From Sternotherus odoratus (lineage: Eukaryota > Chordata > Testudines > Kinosternidae), in the NCBI GenBank assembly GCA_032164245.1, contig JAVMKO010000003.1:96650054-96714053 (forward strand): a DNA stretch of 64,000 bases, read 5' to 3'. The translations under genes were made by a program, and so were the position numbers. Under the pieces are notes generated by a model. The model made no database searches and was not told where the DNA came from. It was given only the letters and a program-made list of their open reading frames with translations. Shown here in pieces: positions 36,990-47,962 of this stretch (positions are counted from its first letter, which is position 1; each line of letters begins with the position of its first letter).

Positions 36990-37800
36990 AATACTCCGGG
37001 TGGGGATGAAAATCACTGCAGTAGAGCCCAGCCCAGCCGTGAAAACATTCGGGGCTGTCCTCTCCCAGCAGCGAGGGAGGAAAGAAATGGAGGAAGGGGC
37101 GAGCTGCTCGGGAAAGCCCCTAACTCCCCGGTGAATCTGTCCAGGGTGCTGAAATCTTCCCCGCCCCCGTTCAGACTCCCCTGGCCACTCCCACCGGCCA
37201 TCTCCTCTTCGCGACACCCCCAGGCCTGCGGGCGGGAGGAAGCGGAGACCCGAGAGACGATCCCGTCTGCCCCCCGCTGACTCCCCTCAGCAGCGCGGGT
37301 GAGGCGGGACGGGGGGCGGCCCAGCCTCGCAGCTCCTCCCCCCCGCCGGCAGCACCGCCTCGGCCCCGAGCCGGAGGGCGCTCGCTGGGGGGACTGGCTG
37401 AAGGGGCGGCGGGCGGGATGGACGCGGATTATCCCGCCTTCGAGACCCCGCTCTGCGGCGAGCTCAAGCGCTTCTGCCGGAGGGTCAGGGAGACCTACAG
37501 GGAGATCCGGGAGGACCTGGCGCCCTACAGGGATGAGCGCTACTACCGGTGAGGAGCGGCCGGGGCTGCGCCGGGGGCGGCCGGGCTCTCCCCGAGCCGC
37601 TTTGCAGGTGCGGGGCTCAGCGCTGCAGCCTCCGGGGACGGGGGGGACCCGCAAGCGACCCCGCCTTGCCTGCAGCTGAGGCGATCCGCGCGCGCCCCCC
37701 GCCCGGGGGGGGCTGTAAGGACCTTGGCCGGCGGCCTGGCTCGGAGGCGAGGGGCTTTAGGGAGCGCCAGGCTCTACCCCGGCCCCAGTGTTAGGGAAGG
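36990..37800 (+). promoter_or_regulatory. CpG-island promoter and 5' UTR of TMEM181 (main)
   Basis: Base composition turns abruptly from AT-rich to GC-rich with dense CpG, spanning the first coding exon. GC boxes of the ggggcgg type occur at about 37312 and just before the ATG at 37418. No TATA box is evident, so a dispersed-start CpG promoter is likely. The transcription start cannot be placed to the base. Confidence 0.75.
37418..37548 (+). CDS. TMEM181: TMEM181 coding exon 1 (cytosolic N-terminal segment)
   Basis: ATG at 37418 lies in GGCGGGATGG, an acceptable Kozak context (G at +4). The exon encodes 43 codons plus two bases (CG) and ends at the donor gtgagg (37549). It starts MDADYPAFETPLCGELK and ends RDERYYR once joined to exon 2. 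Human TMEM181, as remembered, starts very similarly (MDxEYPAFExPLC). The segment is hydrophilic, with alternating Arg/Glu suited to a short amphipathic helix before the first membrane span, which is in exon 2. Confidence 0.92.
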
Positions 37801-38326
37801 GGGGTTGCAGGGCCTCTGCGACCTCGGTTGTGTTGGGATTTGAAGGCGCCGGGTGGTGGCTAGTCAGGAATCATGGCGGCGGCAACCTCCTAGGCTAGGT
37901 TGCTTAGTGGCTGTTTGATCCCGGCAGCTGAAGGAGAAAAGGCCATTTTAAATAGGACACTGGGAAGTTGGGAGGGGTTTGCAAAGAGGAGCATCCTCTT
38001 GCAAGTCCATAGGGTGAACAGGCTGACTGAGGAAAGGATCGCTCTGGCTCTGTCACTGTATATGAGTTCCTGCTACCTTCCTTTCAAAAAGATCCCAGGG
38101 CATTTTATTTCCTTGATGGTTGTGGAATAATTTATTTTCCATGACCTGGAAACATCAGCTAAGGGCCTTTGGTGATTGGGGGAAAAACCTAGGTCAGGTT
38201 TTTTCACTGAGCCTAAAACAAACTAATCATCCCTTCCTACGGAACCATCTGCAGTAAGAGTCTGTCAACCAGAACCACCTAGAATTGGCCTTTGTCTAAA
38301 ACTACCAATGCTGTAATCTCACTCCT

Positions 38327-38610
38327 GGGACTGGTCTTCACTCCTGGGGGGATGTCGACTGCAGATACGCAACGTTTGCGTATCTGCAGCCGACTTACCT
38401 GCCGTCCTCACGGTCGACTCCAGCTTGCGTCTCCCGGTGAGCTGGAGTTCCAGAGTCGACGGGGGCACCACGAGCGATCGATTTCTCACGTTGAAGAGCT
38501 GTTGAAAGCAGTGCCATTGTCTGATAACTTGGCACCATCCATGTATCCTGGCAGGGTTTAATATAGATGCATTTTCTGCCGATCCGGCGGGTAGTGAAGA
38601 CCAGCCCCTA
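38327..38610. mobile_element. Harbinger-like MITE carrying an 82-bp filler copied from nearby
   Basis: Left end gggactggtcttcact and right end agtgaagaccagcccc are inverted repeats. Inside, 38495-38576 is identical to 39280-39361, sequence with no relation to the MITE family. Confidence 0.8.
38495..38576 (+). repeat. 82-bp exact duplication, copy inside MITE
   Basis: Identical base for base to 39280-39361 (starts agagctgttgaaagcagtgc, ends gatgcattttc). See the paired entry. Confidence 0.95.
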
Positions 38611-38627
38611 GACAAAAAAAACCTAGA

Positions 38628-38902
38628 CCCAGGGCTGGTGTTCACTACCCGCCGGATTGGCGGGTAGCGATCGATCTATTAGCGATCGAGACACGAGAAA
38701 TCGATCCCTTGCGGCACCCCCGTCAACTCCGGAACTCCAGCTCGCTGGGAGGTACAAGCTGGAGTCGATGGGGGAGTGCGCCCCTGACTGACGGCAGGTA
38801 AGTTGCCTGCAGATACGCGAACTTCAGCTACGTGATTCACATAGCTGAAGTTGCGTATCTGCAGTCAATGCCCCCCCCCCCCCCCAAGTGAAGACCAGCC
38901 CA
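38628..38902. mobile_element. Harbinger-like MITE, second copy, opposite orientation
   Basis: Begins gggctggtgttcactacccg and ends agtgaagaccagccc. It contains tagctgaagt foldback arms and a C run near 38870. It starts about 18 bp after the previous copy and runs in the opposite direction. Confidence 0.78.
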
Positions 38903-39279
38903 TCGACTTCCACAACACAAAAAGATGGATCGCGGCCTCCCAGGATCATGAGCACTCAGGACAATATGAACCATTGTGAACTAGTGTGTTATCTCTCCTT
39001 GAAAAGTGCTTTCTCAAAAAACCTCTGTACTGAAGATCCATCACCAACTTCTCTGCTTTAAGTAGTATAAACTATTCTATAATAGCTCTATCTAGCCTAT
39101 GCTGATCCCTATTATATCTGAGCACAGTTATGTGACTACGTTCATTTAAATATTTGTACACTATGCACTGCTGGGGGTAAATCAGCCTGGATCCTTTGAC
39201 TTCAGTGGGGCTGCACCCATTTTCACCAGCTAAGGATCTGGCTCATTATATTTAAATTGTCACTACATTCACAGCAGTA

Positions 39280-39361
39280 AGAGCTGTTGAAAGCAGTGCC
39301 ATTGTCTGATAACTTGGCACCATCCATGTATCCTGGCAGGGTTTAATATAGATGCATTTTC
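39280..39361 (+). repeat. 82-bp exact duplication, copy in unique sequence
   Basis: Second occurrence of the 82-bp sequence found inside the MITE at 38495-38576. Here it lies in ordinary intron sequence, which suggests this is the source copy. Confidence 0.95.
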
Positions 39362-39399
39362 CCCCAACAAAACAATGGCTCATTATTCCAAAGCCCAAG

Positions 39400-41340
39400 T
39401 TGAGAAGTTGTGGGAAATAATTAGAAATGGAGCAGAGGAAGGGGGGCAAACATGTCAGTACTATAACTGTTACATTAGCATGCTGTCTGTGGCAATATAG
39501 TGCATGTCAGCTATGCCATATGTAGACTCCAACTGCTGGTTCTGCTAGGTTTTTGGACATGGGGTTCCTGATTACCGTGGTTCTGTAACCTGTGTGGTCA
39601 CTTTTACCTGTGCAAAGTGAATACAGTATGGCCGTAAAAAGCTACCAGTCTGATTTGCAACGTAGTGGATGAATATAGAATGTACCAGACAGTGGGGATT
39701 TGGGTCTATGGATAACAAACGTGATCTGAATAGAGCCTGAGAGATGGCTGCATCCATCCAGCAGCTATGCTGCTTTGTTTTCACTAGGAAGCAAAAGCTC
39801 TCCAATATAAACTCTCTTTAAACCCCTGTTTTGACCAACAGTATGTAGTAAGGGCCTTTCAATACTACATGGCAGATACTGTATTGGAATTGCCCAAATG
39901 TAGTTGTAGAGTTCATTCTGGGCTGCCATTTTCCAGTGCCATCATCTCCTGAGAGTAGCAGCTATAAATGCTTGCACTACTTGCTGTAGAACCAGTGGGG
40001 TGAAAGATGCTATAGTAATGTAAAATATGATGCTGTTACCTTTGTGGGTTCTGCTGGTATTGGCTCTTCTAGAATAACACAGCTGTCCATTGCCGCTGAG
40101 GAAGCTGGGGCTTTAGTTCATTCAGGGCTCCTAGCTACATAAACCTGCAAATCAAGAATACCTGTCAATTTCAAATCTCAATGCACTGGGGAAAGGGGGA
40201 GAAGATTGGTGGTTTACCATCATGTTTCCTTCTCAATCTTGGAGACCAATGTGAGCCATACTGGCCTCCATACAGTTAGAGCAGCTTTAAGGTTGCTCTA
40301 ACTGATGCCAATAACAATGGCTCTCAAGAAGCCACTCTCCCTTTCACCCTGGCATGCTCCTTCGTGACCTTGGAATACCTCTGATGCCAGGTAGGGAGGC
40401 AGGAGCAGAGCAACTGATGTCCAGCTGGTAATTGAAGATTACCCTATACTAGGAGGACCCTCTACTGCTGCTTTGAGTCTTCCCAGGTGCAATGGGGATT
40501 TAATAGAGACTCTACATTTGTGCCCTCTTGGAAAATCTCAACCATTACGTATGTTCAGAGCCAACTAGGAGATTTAGCCTCACACAGAACTTCTATTAAT
40601 TTCAGTAGGTGTTGCACAGCTAAATCCCCTAGAAGGTTTTGAAAATCTCAACTTTCATGACTATATTTTGGAAGAGAATTCAGAAGTTAACTTGCATGGA
40701 TGTTTGGAGGAAATGGCAGGAACACAGTGCTTCAAATGGTAGCATAGTGGCCAAATTACGCAACTCCACTGATGTCACAGCAGATCTATAACTAAAAACA
40801 GCATTTGGCTTGATACTATTGAAAATCAATAATTCTAGGCGACATGCACACATCATTATTGGCTAACCAGCTTATAAAGAGAAGTTCTGTATTTCAAGTG
40901 CTCTCCCAATGCTGAGCTTTGTTGTAATACTCAGAGATTAAGATAAATGACCTACAGTGAGACTGCAATTTTTTTTCTTTTAAATAAGACATCATTCTGT
41001 CCATCAAAAAGCAGTAGGCTCATATGTGACAGCTGTAGTTCATTCATTATTTTGCTTAATGTAAAATGCCTCTTGTATGTGTAATGAAATAAAGAATGAA
41101 TTATAGAGGGACTTGGACCACTGCCTATTGTTAAGGTTGTGCAACACTTCCCAGTATAAGAACCTATTTTCACTTGCTTATAACTTGCCAAATGTCAACC
41201 ATTTGGGAAAATCTCAGTCTAAATGATTCAGCTGTTTTTGAGAATAAGGTTAAGCTCATCTATGACACAAAGACTCCCTCCCTGGCAAATTTCAAGTCCC
41301 TATTCCAAAGCATGGAGGTGTTAGAACTTCTCAAAGTAAA
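39400..41340. other. TMEM181 intron 1 sequence, nothing recognised
   Basis: No supported repeat or exon. Only short open frames without domains. Confidence 0.5.
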
Positions 41341-41344
41341 GGTT

Positions 41345-41520
41345 GCTGGGTTGGGTTCCCAGCTATGCCACATACTTCTTGTGCGACCTCGAGCAAGCCA
41401 CTTAATCTGTCTGTGCCTTATCCCCTTCTATAAAATGACAATAACATTTCCCTGTCTCCCAAGGGTATTGCAAGGATAAATCAAATAGTGTTTGTGAGCT
41501 ACTGAAGGTATACACAAATG
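41345..41520 (+). repeat. MIR SINE
   Basis: gggttcccagctatgccaca, gcaagccacttaatctgtct, tataaaatgacaataacatt and gggtattgcaaggataaatc follow the MIR consensus order. Confidence 0.88.
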
Positions 41521-42110
41521 AATCGTAAAAGCTATGACTCCACAGCTTCTCTTCCCAACACAATAAAAATGCTCACAAATATGGTAAACATATTGTTCCA
41601 TCACTTTCTCATATCCAAGATAGAAGGACTTGTTGAAAAACCTCACAGGGAGTGGGAGCTGCAAGGCTGCATATGCCTGACCCAGTTGCTTCAAAATGTT
41701 GTTTAGCAGTGCCATCCCAACAAAGGCCCATTCTGGGTCAGAAATAATCTCCTAGATCACTCTGAGTCCTCAGATCCTTATTCTGTGTCCTGGACTATCT
41801 ATTTTTGTCAATTAAAATTTCCTCACTTATTTGGTATTACCAAATCCTTATTCTGGGTAAAATTATATTACTTTTAATTGTATTCAAAATTATATTAACA
41901 CTAGACAACTAAATAATCAACAATGCCATAAATTATAGTTCTAATTGCCTGTACAAACATCTAGATCATTGGTCAAATTCATCCCTAGTATGTTTCCACT
42001 GAGTTCAGTGGAGTTACATAGGGATGAACTTGGTCCCACATGTCTATGTGGGTAAACTGGCACAGGAAGTACTAGGCTTATTTAATAGATGTGATAAACC
42101 TTTATTATAC

Positions 42111-42475
42111 TGTAACAGGGTCTTCCTGCTTGCTCCCCTCCTCCAGGCTTCTCCCTGGCCCAATAAAGCTCCAGGAGGCTTTAGTTGTGCAGCACCCATG
42201 TCTATTATTTTCAGAGTTGTCCCACCACCAGTGCTCAGCTATTTACAGGTTTATCAGCCTGTGGGCTCCTTCTAGCCCCAAAGTCAGGCCCCAGTCAGCA
42301 GGCAAACCTTTCCCTGACCATTCCCCCCTGTCTTCTGGCCTCCTCCCAGCCTTTATAGTCCTCAGGCCAGCAGGTGCAGCCAATCCTTAGGCCAGCCATC
42401 AGGCTTTCCCAGCCCCAATCCATTTCCCCTGAGCAGGGGATAATTGGGTGCCTTTTGCACCAGCACCCTGCTACA
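42111..42475 (-). mobile_element. Solo LTR with perfect TATAC target duplication
   Basis: Starts TGTAACAGGGT and ends ACCCTGCTACA (inverted TG...CA termini, 10 of 11 matching). TATAC flanks both ends (42106-42110, 42476-42480). On the minus strand gactataaaggctggg gives a TATA-like box in the expected position, so the LTR probably reads leftward. No internal retroviral genes remain; it is the product of LTR-LTR recombination. Confidence 0.88.
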
Positions 42476-42664
42476 TATACACTGTCTTGCACTACCTGAA
42501 CCATCTATGAATTCTTGGTGTAATGTATGGGGTTCATCCTGAGATGGATCTATTCTATGTAGATGATAAACCTCAAAGCTGGGGAGTACTTTGAACTTTA
42601 CCCTGGCATACACAGCAGGTTTCTCATGTATTTAATAAGCAGCAATCTTGATATTTTATTACTA

Positions 42665-43515
42665 CAGTGAAACCTCGATTTAACGGACCTCCATTTAACG
42701 GACTTCGGATGCAACGGACAAAATTTTTCAGAAAGTCTGATGCATCCGAAATCCGTTTGTGGAGGGCTGGCTGTGGGCTCCCTGCGGCCGCCGGGGTTGT
42801 AGCTGCAGGCGGGCTGCCGCCCAGCTCCCGGCAGCAGGCGGTAGTGCTGGCTGGCGGGTCCCGGGAGCCGGGACCCGTGCGGGCTGACTGCCCGCTCCCT
42901 GCGGCCGCCGGGGTTGCAGCTGCGGGGGGGCTGCCGCCCGGCTCCCAGCAGCAGGCGGTCGTGCTGGCTGCCGGCTCCCCGCTGTCTCCCGGGTCCAGGC
43001 AGCGGGCGGCCTGGCTGCCGGCTCCCCGCTGCCAGCCCGCCCGGGTCCCAGCTGCTGGGACCCGGGCAGGAGCCGTCAGCCAGCCCGCCCGGCTGCTGGC
43101 TGCCGCCCGGGTCCCAGCAGCCTGGGACACGGGCGGGCGGGCGGGCGGTCTGCTAGCTGCCGCCCAGGTCCCAGTAGGCGGGACCCGGGCGGGCGGGTTG
43201 ACGGCTCCCGCCCGAGTCCCAGCAGCGGGGACCTGGGCGGGCTGGCAGGCTGACAGTTCCCACCCGGGTCCCAGCAGCCGGGGACCCGGGCGGGCGGGCG
43301 GGCTGCTAGCTGCCGCCCGAGTCCCAGCAGCCGGGACCAGGGCGGGCGGGTTGATGGTAAAACCTCGATATAACGGACTAATTCGGGCGAGGGGGTGTCC
43401 GTTAAAGCCGAAAGTCCTGTTATTTAATAATTTTAAAAAATTATTAAATAACGGACTTTCAGCTTTAACGGACACCCCCTCACCCGAATTAGTCCGTTAA
43501 ATCGAGGTTTCACTG
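42665..43515. mobile_element. Non-autonomous Tigger/pogo-like element with GC-rich core (copy 3)
   Basis: cagtgaaacctcgatttaac at the left, aatcgaggtttcactg at the right, TA on both sides (42663-42664, 43516-43517). The core 42760-43350 repeats gtcccagcagc / gggacccgggcggg units. From about 43357 to the end a foldback contains the terminal sequence in both orientations around aattttaaaaaatt. The open frames of 277 and 283 codons on opposite strands are repeat artefacts. Confidence 0.87.
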
Positions 43516-43802
43516 TATATTACTAGATACTTGCTATTATGGAAAGCAAAGAGTAGTACAAAACATAGGGTGAGTTTGGGACTTGATAACCTATATAGCT
43601 CCATGCCCCTCTGTGTGTTCAGTGGGTCTTTGACAACCTTTGCTGTCCAGTTTCTCAGAAGACTCAACAGATACACATTGACATTTGTGCAAATGATTGT
43701 TCATAAAGAAACAGTATATGCAATATTATTACATATTAAGTAGTGTATTTAAAGCAATAGCTTACTAGATAGGCTTTAATTTGTAACTACTTATAATCTG
43801 AC

Positions 43803-43985
43803 TAGATCGGGTGGACAAACATTTTGACCCGAAGGCCACATTGGGGTTCCAAAATTGTACAGAGGGCTGGGTAGGGAAGACTGTGTCTCCCCAAACAACA
43901 TGGCCCCACCCTCTATCCAACTCCAACCCACTTCCCGCCCCCTGATTGCCCCCCTCAGAACTCCTAACCCATCCTTCTTTCTATT
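43803..43985 (+). repeat. hAT-type repeat fragment
   Basis: cgggtggacaaacattttga, cccgaaggccacattggggt and gtacagagggctggg match the start of a hAT family common in reptile genomes (gggtgggcaaac...). The 3' side fades out without a visible end. Confidence 0.6.
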
Positions 43986-44817
43986 GAAAGAACTATTCAA
44001 AACTCATTCAAAGAACAGGATGCTGTCTCTAAAGTGAAGTTTCCATGAACTAAACACACAAAGACTCAAAAAAACATGATTTGTCAATCCTTATACCTTG
44101 ATTCAACCTCAAAAACACCTGTCTGGCTTTTTGCTTTCTAAATATATGGTTAATTTTAATGCAGTAGCTCATGCCATTAATCCCTAACTTTCACCAGCAA
44201 TAGAAGTGGATGCTATCTGAAAGCTGATTGGCAAAACTCAACAGGTGTGTTCAGAGCCAGTTTGCAGCAGCAGATAAAGATGATATAGAATCTGACTCAC
44301 AAGATGGTAGGTAAATTTTATCTTGCCAGGTGTAAGGAATCTCATCTGGGCTATAGCAAGTGTGGGCAAGTTTGATGAAGGCTTCATCACATGACTTGTT
44401 CAATATATCTCTATCCCAACCTTCAAGTCTCTCTGTTACTACAGTTCTGTGCCTCTCCTGAAAACACAAAGTCCTTGATGTTAGGTTGCTGTGTAATTTT
44501 GTGATATGGAAAAGGTCCCCTGGCAACCAGAATGAGATCATCAGACTCATTTTACTTGTGGCCCAAGCCAGTTTCAAACCCAGATTTTTACAGTAGAAAA
44601 GCAGGTGCATTTAATGTACTTTGTCATGTAGCCTGCACTTAGTGGCCTCATTGTAAAAGGGGTGTGCAGTGGCAACTCTCATTGCCTAGTGTTCTATAGT
44701 GCCATATGGGAGACCTGGTTTTAACTTCCAGTCCTGGCCACACTTTCTTAAATGGCAAAACTCCCATTGATTTCAACAGGATCAGGATTTCATTTATAGT
44801 TTTAATTTGCTAGCCAG

Positions 44818-45105
44818 TTACATCTACATGGCAAGCAGAAACCCGCAACAAGAAGACTCAGAGCCTGGTCTACAGACTCAGGCTGGTGCTACTCACTAAA
44901 AATAGCAGTGTAGATGTTTGGATTCAGACTGGAGTTCAGTCTCTGAAGCTCACCCCCTCTCCTTAGGCTTCAAAACCTGAGCTTCAGCCAGAGCTTGAAT
45001 GTCTACACTGCTATTTTTAGTGCTGTAGTGTGAGCCCAAGTCTATAGACTGCACTCTGTGACGTGATGCCATGAGTTTTTGTTTGCTGTGTAGATGTACC
45101 CTTAA
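44818..45105. mobile_element. Palindromic MITE
   Basis: ttacatctacatggcaagca at the left pairs with tttgctgtgtagatgtaccc at the right; internally ctaaaaatagcagtgtagat is inverted as tctacactgctatttttag. Confidence 0.7.
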
Positions 45106-45109
45106 GCTC

Positions 45110-46355
45110 TTGGAGTACTGTTGAGGTCCTGGAGAGGTAGGAATGTCTCATGTCACTTAAACACAAGTGACTCAATCCTCAGTTATTCTGTTTGGTGCAT
45201 CTGGGAAAGAGGACTACTCATCTAAATGAAATGGGCACATGATTATTTGCAGAATTGGAGCTTTAGTCTGTAAAATCAGTCCTGCCAGACATAGTAGGAA
45301 TCCCTGGTGTTACTTTGGTACTCGCTTCAATAAATATTTTTTTTTTTAGAAGCAAAGTAGCTTCAGAAAGGTGTAAGTATAAAGGATCCATCTGCTGCCT
45401 TAGCTCCTGGCAGATCCAAGTGCAGGAGCAATTTCAAAAGCTGCAAGAGGCTTAGAGTGTCATATATGTGACACTTAATTCTGGAGAGGTGGTAGGCTCA
45501 GCTTGCATTGCTCTGCAGTGCCTCGAGAAGCCAGTTCCTGGAGCAGAATTTAGAGCAGTTACAAGAAGTGCTTTGTCCTCTAAAACAGCTTTGGCAACTT
45601 TCTAACATATAGTGCATAACAGTGTAGGGAATATGATAAAAAGAGGCATGTGGTGTTTTAAGTACGTTATATAACATCAAAGTGTGCAGTATACCAGGTC
45701 TTGATCCAATTTCCATTGATGTCACTCCTCTTCTTGGGTCTGCCACTGACAAACCATCTAAGCAGTGAGCTCTTAGATACTACTACTGACATGCCTCAGG
45801 TGCCTTGTGAGACATGAAACTTAAGTTCAAAGGTCACTGACTTTTCACTGACTTCACTGAGGCAAGATCATGCCCTTAAACAGCTAAACCTTTCCTAGTG
45901 TTTTCATAGATACCACAGAGCTAAATCAGCATTGTATTACTCCAGTTGTCAGCTGGCATAATGCTATAAAAATCAATGGATTTCCACTGCTGTGAGCCTG
46001 GAATAACAGAATGCTGAGTCAAGCCCTACATATTTAATAATGGCTAAACTATTTTCTTCTAATCTATTTTTAAAATAACATTGGAGCAGAGATAATTGGA
46101 AACATACATGTGGAAATACAAATGATGGTTAAGAATTATTTTGAGCTAGTACTTTAAACAGCCCTATTGTTTTATTCTAAAATGTCATTACTCTGTGCAG
46201 TTAACAGTTTAAAACAGGATCAGAAGCTGAGAGGGGGAAATATTAGAGGTCAACTAACAGACCAACACCCCTTCTCCTGTACTGCAAATGTTTATTTGCT
46301 TCCCTTGTGGTTATGATTACTTAACATGCGTGAGCCAGAATTTACCAATGTACAC
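45110..46355. other. TMEM181 intron 1 sequence, nothing recognised
   Basis: AT-rich; no supported exon or element borders. A short T run at about 45339-45348. Confidence 0.5.
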
Positions 46356-46360
46356 TGCCA

Positions 46361-46716
46361 AAAAGCCACAGTAATACCTCAGCACCCTTCCTATCCGCTC
46401 CTCAGCACCTCCTGCCTGCCAGCAACCCCCAACAATCAGCACCTATTCCCCCCTCCCCCCGCAATCAGCTGTTTCACATGCACAGGAGGCTGGGAGGGAA
46501 AAGGGGAGGATCAGGGGAAGGGGCCTTGATTGAAGGAAGGGGTGGAGAGGGGCAGGACTTGGGGCACCACAGAGGGTTGAGCAGTGAGCACCCCCCAGCT
46601 CATTGAAAAGTTAACATCTACAGTTCCAGTCCTGGAATCAGTGCCTAGGTAAGGAGCCGCATATTAACCTCTGAAGAGCCACATGTGGATCCAGAGCCAC
46701 AGGTTGACCACCCCTG
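46361..46716 (-). repeat. hAT-type interspersed repeat, copy 2
   Basis: Shares agccacagtaatac, caatcagctgttt, ggagccgcatattaac, ctgaagagc and gagccacaggttg with bases 1-365. It is the same family and orientation. Confidence 0.75.
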
Positions 46717-46823
46717 CATCTAGTGCTTAGCGAAGATGTTACCTATGCTGACAGAGAGGTTCTCCTGTCAGCATAGGGACTCCACCTCCCCAAGAGGTGG
46801 TAGCTATGTCAATGGAAAATGGA

Positions 46824-47546
46824 CTTGGTTACACTTACAGCTTTATAGTGGTTTTGGTTATATCTGTCCTCGTATACAGCTATAGGGATAGTGCTATAGC
46901 ATGTGCACACTGAGACCCGCCAGCGGTATAGCATGGCCACATTTGTGGCACTTGCAGTGGCTAGGTGAGTGGTGCATTATGGGCTGCTATCCCAGCATTC
47001 ATCTGTGTGCAACGTGCTTTTCAAACGACAAGGGTGAGGGGGAACGTATTGTGTGTATGCAGAGGGCGAGAGCAAGGGGATTTTCTTCATGCTGAGAGTC
47101 TGTCAGTGCGTGTCCTTTGAAATTCACAGCCTGCTAGTTTTCTTGGTCACACAGCTCCCTCCGTAAACATTTATCTGCCAAGTTAAGAGAGAAACTCTGA
47201 AAACATACTTCTGCATTCCTCCAGCCGAGTTCAAAACAAAGGGAAGAGACGTCAATTGCCTTAAATGGCTCTGGGCGGCTCCAGAGATCACTTAGAGCGT
47301 TGTAATCTTAATACCCATTCACACTTGAGATAATACGGAGCAGTGAATACGCAATAGCTGTTAATCCTCGGGGAAGGGAGGATTACCAGGAGCGGTATAA
47401 CTGTGGACTTATAGCGCTCTACATGCCTTGCCAGTCTGGACGGGTAGTAAGTTATAGCGCTCTACATGCCTTGCCAGTCTGGACGGGTAGTAAGTTATAG
47501 CGCTCCTGGAGGCTTTATAGCGCTATAAAGTGTCAGTGTAACCAAG
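46824..47546 (-). mobile_element. Harbinger-type MITE with internal 43-bp duplication
   Basis: cttggttacacttacagctt at the left and aagtgtcagtgtaaccaag at the right are inverted repeats. The right end, reversed, matches the left end of the element at 57916 (cactttatag ... cttactacccgtcc), so both are one family. The unit ttatagcgctctacatgcct (43 bp) is repeated at 47409 and 47452, with a third partial copy at 47495. Confidence 0.78.
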
Positions 47547-47569
47547 GCCAAAGCCCTCCTCTTAACATG

Positions 47570-47690
47570 GCACTGTCTACACCAGAAGTTAGGCTGGTAT
47601 AACTGGATCACTCAAGGGTGTGGATTTTCAACACCCTTGAGTGATGAAATTATACCATCATAAATTTGTAGTGCAGACCAGGGCTGAGTA
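47570..47690. mobile_element. Short foldback MITE
   Basis: actcaagggtgtggattttc / caacacccttgagtgatg form a tight hairpin, with outer ends ctgtctacaccag and gtgcagaccagg. Confidence 0.65.
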
Positions 47691-47711
47691 TATATAGATA
47701 TCACTATCAGG

Positions 47712-47962
47712 CCAAGTCTACACAACAAACATATCAGTACAACTACGTAGCTCAGGGAAAAATCCACACCCCTGGGCCATGCAGTTATACTGACCTAACC
47801 CCCTGATGTAGCCAGCACTAGGTTGACAGGAGGGCTTCTCCTGGAGGTGGATTAACTACACTGAGGGGAGAAGCTCCCTCATGGACATAGTAGCATCTGT
47901 GCTAAAGCTGCACAGCTGCATTGCTGCCACTTTAAGTGTAGGTCTGTCCCCAGCTTTGTTCT
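47712..47962. mobile_element. MITE-like repeat
   Basis: ccaagtctacacaacaaaca to aagtgtaggtctgtccccagc, with imperfect inverted ends; a similar cctgtcagcat / gaggtgg fragment lies at 46735-46816. Family not named. Confidence 0.5.

Noticed and set aside
37013..37654. 213-codon minus-strand open frame over the TMEM181 CpG island
   Set aside because: Antisense to exon 1 in GC-rich DNA, where stops are rare; no recognisable sequence.
42624..43500. Overlapping open frames of 277 (+) and 283 (-) codons
   Set aside because: Both span the Tigger-like copy 3, including its inverted ends; artefact of GC-rich tandem units.
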